From Variovorax sp. DXTD-1 (GTDB taxonomy: Bacteria > Pseudomonadota > Gammaproteobacteria > Burkholderiales > Burkholderiaceae_C), in assembly GCF_003984625.1 (NCBI RefSeq), contig NZ_RWKH01000015.1, positions 62,001-126,000 of the forward strand: a DNA stretch of 64,000 nucleotides, in the 5' to 3' direction. A program made the position numbers and the translations under genes. This document shows, piece after piece, positions 63,691 through 64,000 of this stretch. Position 1 is the first letter of the stretch; the number at the start of each line of letters is the position of its first letter. The notes under the pieces were generated by a model, which ran no database searches, was not told the DNA's origin, and was given only the letters and a program-made list of their open reading frames with translations.

Positions 63691-64000
63691 TCAGCCGTGC
63701 GAATGCCAGAGCACAGCAAAGAAGTAGCAAGAACTGCCAGCCAGCACGAACAGGTGCCATACAAAGTGGGCAAACCGCACCTTGTTGTCGAACAAGAACA
63801 CCACCGCACCCGCTGTGTAGAAAAGCCCACCGGCCACGAGCCAACCCAGGCCTGCCGGCGACATGCGTTCGTACAGCGGTACCGCCGCCATCAACGCCAT
63901 CTAGCCCATTGCCACATAGAGCCCGGTCGACCACAGCGGATGCTGCAGCCGATTGAACAGCTTGGCACCCACGCCCAGCGCCGCCGCCGCGCAGATGGCT
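63691..64000 (-). pseudogene. Hemolysin III/YqfA-type membrane protein with in-frame amber codon (5' part outside window)
   Basis: On the minus strand, reading from the window end, the frame gives AAAALGVGAKLFNRL and WSTGLYVAMG. It then meets TAG at 63901-63903 and continues in frame as MALMAAVPLYERM to LWHSHG and the stop at 63691. Family members usually have Trp where the TAG is, so one TGG-to-TAG change would break the gene. The halves together look like the C-terminal half of a PAQR/hemolysin III seven-helix protein. Either a pseudogene, a sequencing error, or readthrough. Start lies beyond the window. Confidence 0.7.

Overview
The window looks like a chromosomal segment of a high-GC betaproteobacterium of the Comamonadaceae, most likely Variovorax. 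This rests on base composition, on Burkholderiales gene orders (ctpA-gpmA-rhodanese-grxC-secB-gpsA and DUF3460-scpA), and on the protein sequences; no database search was possible. I see no tRNA, rRNA, CRISPR array, insertion sequence or prophage. The only sizeable gene-free stretch (about 290 bp, 63401-63690) is a large inverted repeat.

Region by region. 1-6.3 kb: the end of aspS, a NudB-type Nudix enzyme, an EEP-fold enzyme, GTP cyclohydrolase I followed directly by a BLUF blue-light sensor, an EamA transporter, a DUF429 protein and a BON-domain lipoprotein. 6.3-11.2 kb: an envelope and general-stress-like block (ferritin-like protein, DUF1469, DUF883/YqjD, DUF1328) next to a CHASE3 histidine kinase, a divergent NarL-type regulator and a lone receiver protein. 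A perfect 9-bp inverted repeat lies between kinase and regulator. 11.4-19 kb: AsmA-like protein, MoeB-type E1-like enzyme, CtpA protease, GpmA, rhodanese, glutaredoxin, SecB and GpsA. 19-26.4 kb: cofactor genes (nadC, nadA, nadB, queD, queE, panC, panB), then scpA. 26.5-38.5 kb: BamE-like lipoprotein, SulP transporter, metG, a hexapeptide protein, NAD-type isocitrate dehydrogenase, assorted single genes, a divergent TetR/peroxiredoxin-like pair and a patatin-like lipase.

38.6-59.0 kb is the most coherent functional block. It contains an ApbC/Mrp Fe-S carrier and a LysR regulator. Next comes a two-subunit soluble NAD-dependent formate dehydrogenase whose small subunit is a NuoE-NuoF fusion. 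A short ModE-like regulator and modBAC molybdate uptake follow. Last is a periplasm-facing formate dehydrogenase operon, preceded by poorly understood accessory genes (DUF3305, DUF3306, a 716-residue polyferredoxin, a TorD-like chaperone, a 76-residue Tat-target protein). That operon also carries two uncharacterised exported proteins and fdhD. Many junctions are 4-base stop/start overlaps, so the genes are probably co-expressed. Molybdate uptake, cofactor sulfuration, Fe-S supply and two routes for formate electrons (NADH and the quinone pool) are thus encoded together.

59.1-64 kb: a large FtsX-type permease without an adjacent ATPase, an OLD-like ATPase that stops before the expected nuclease domain, slyX, the inverted repeat, and a hemolysin III-type gene interrupted by an in-frame amber codon at the window edge.
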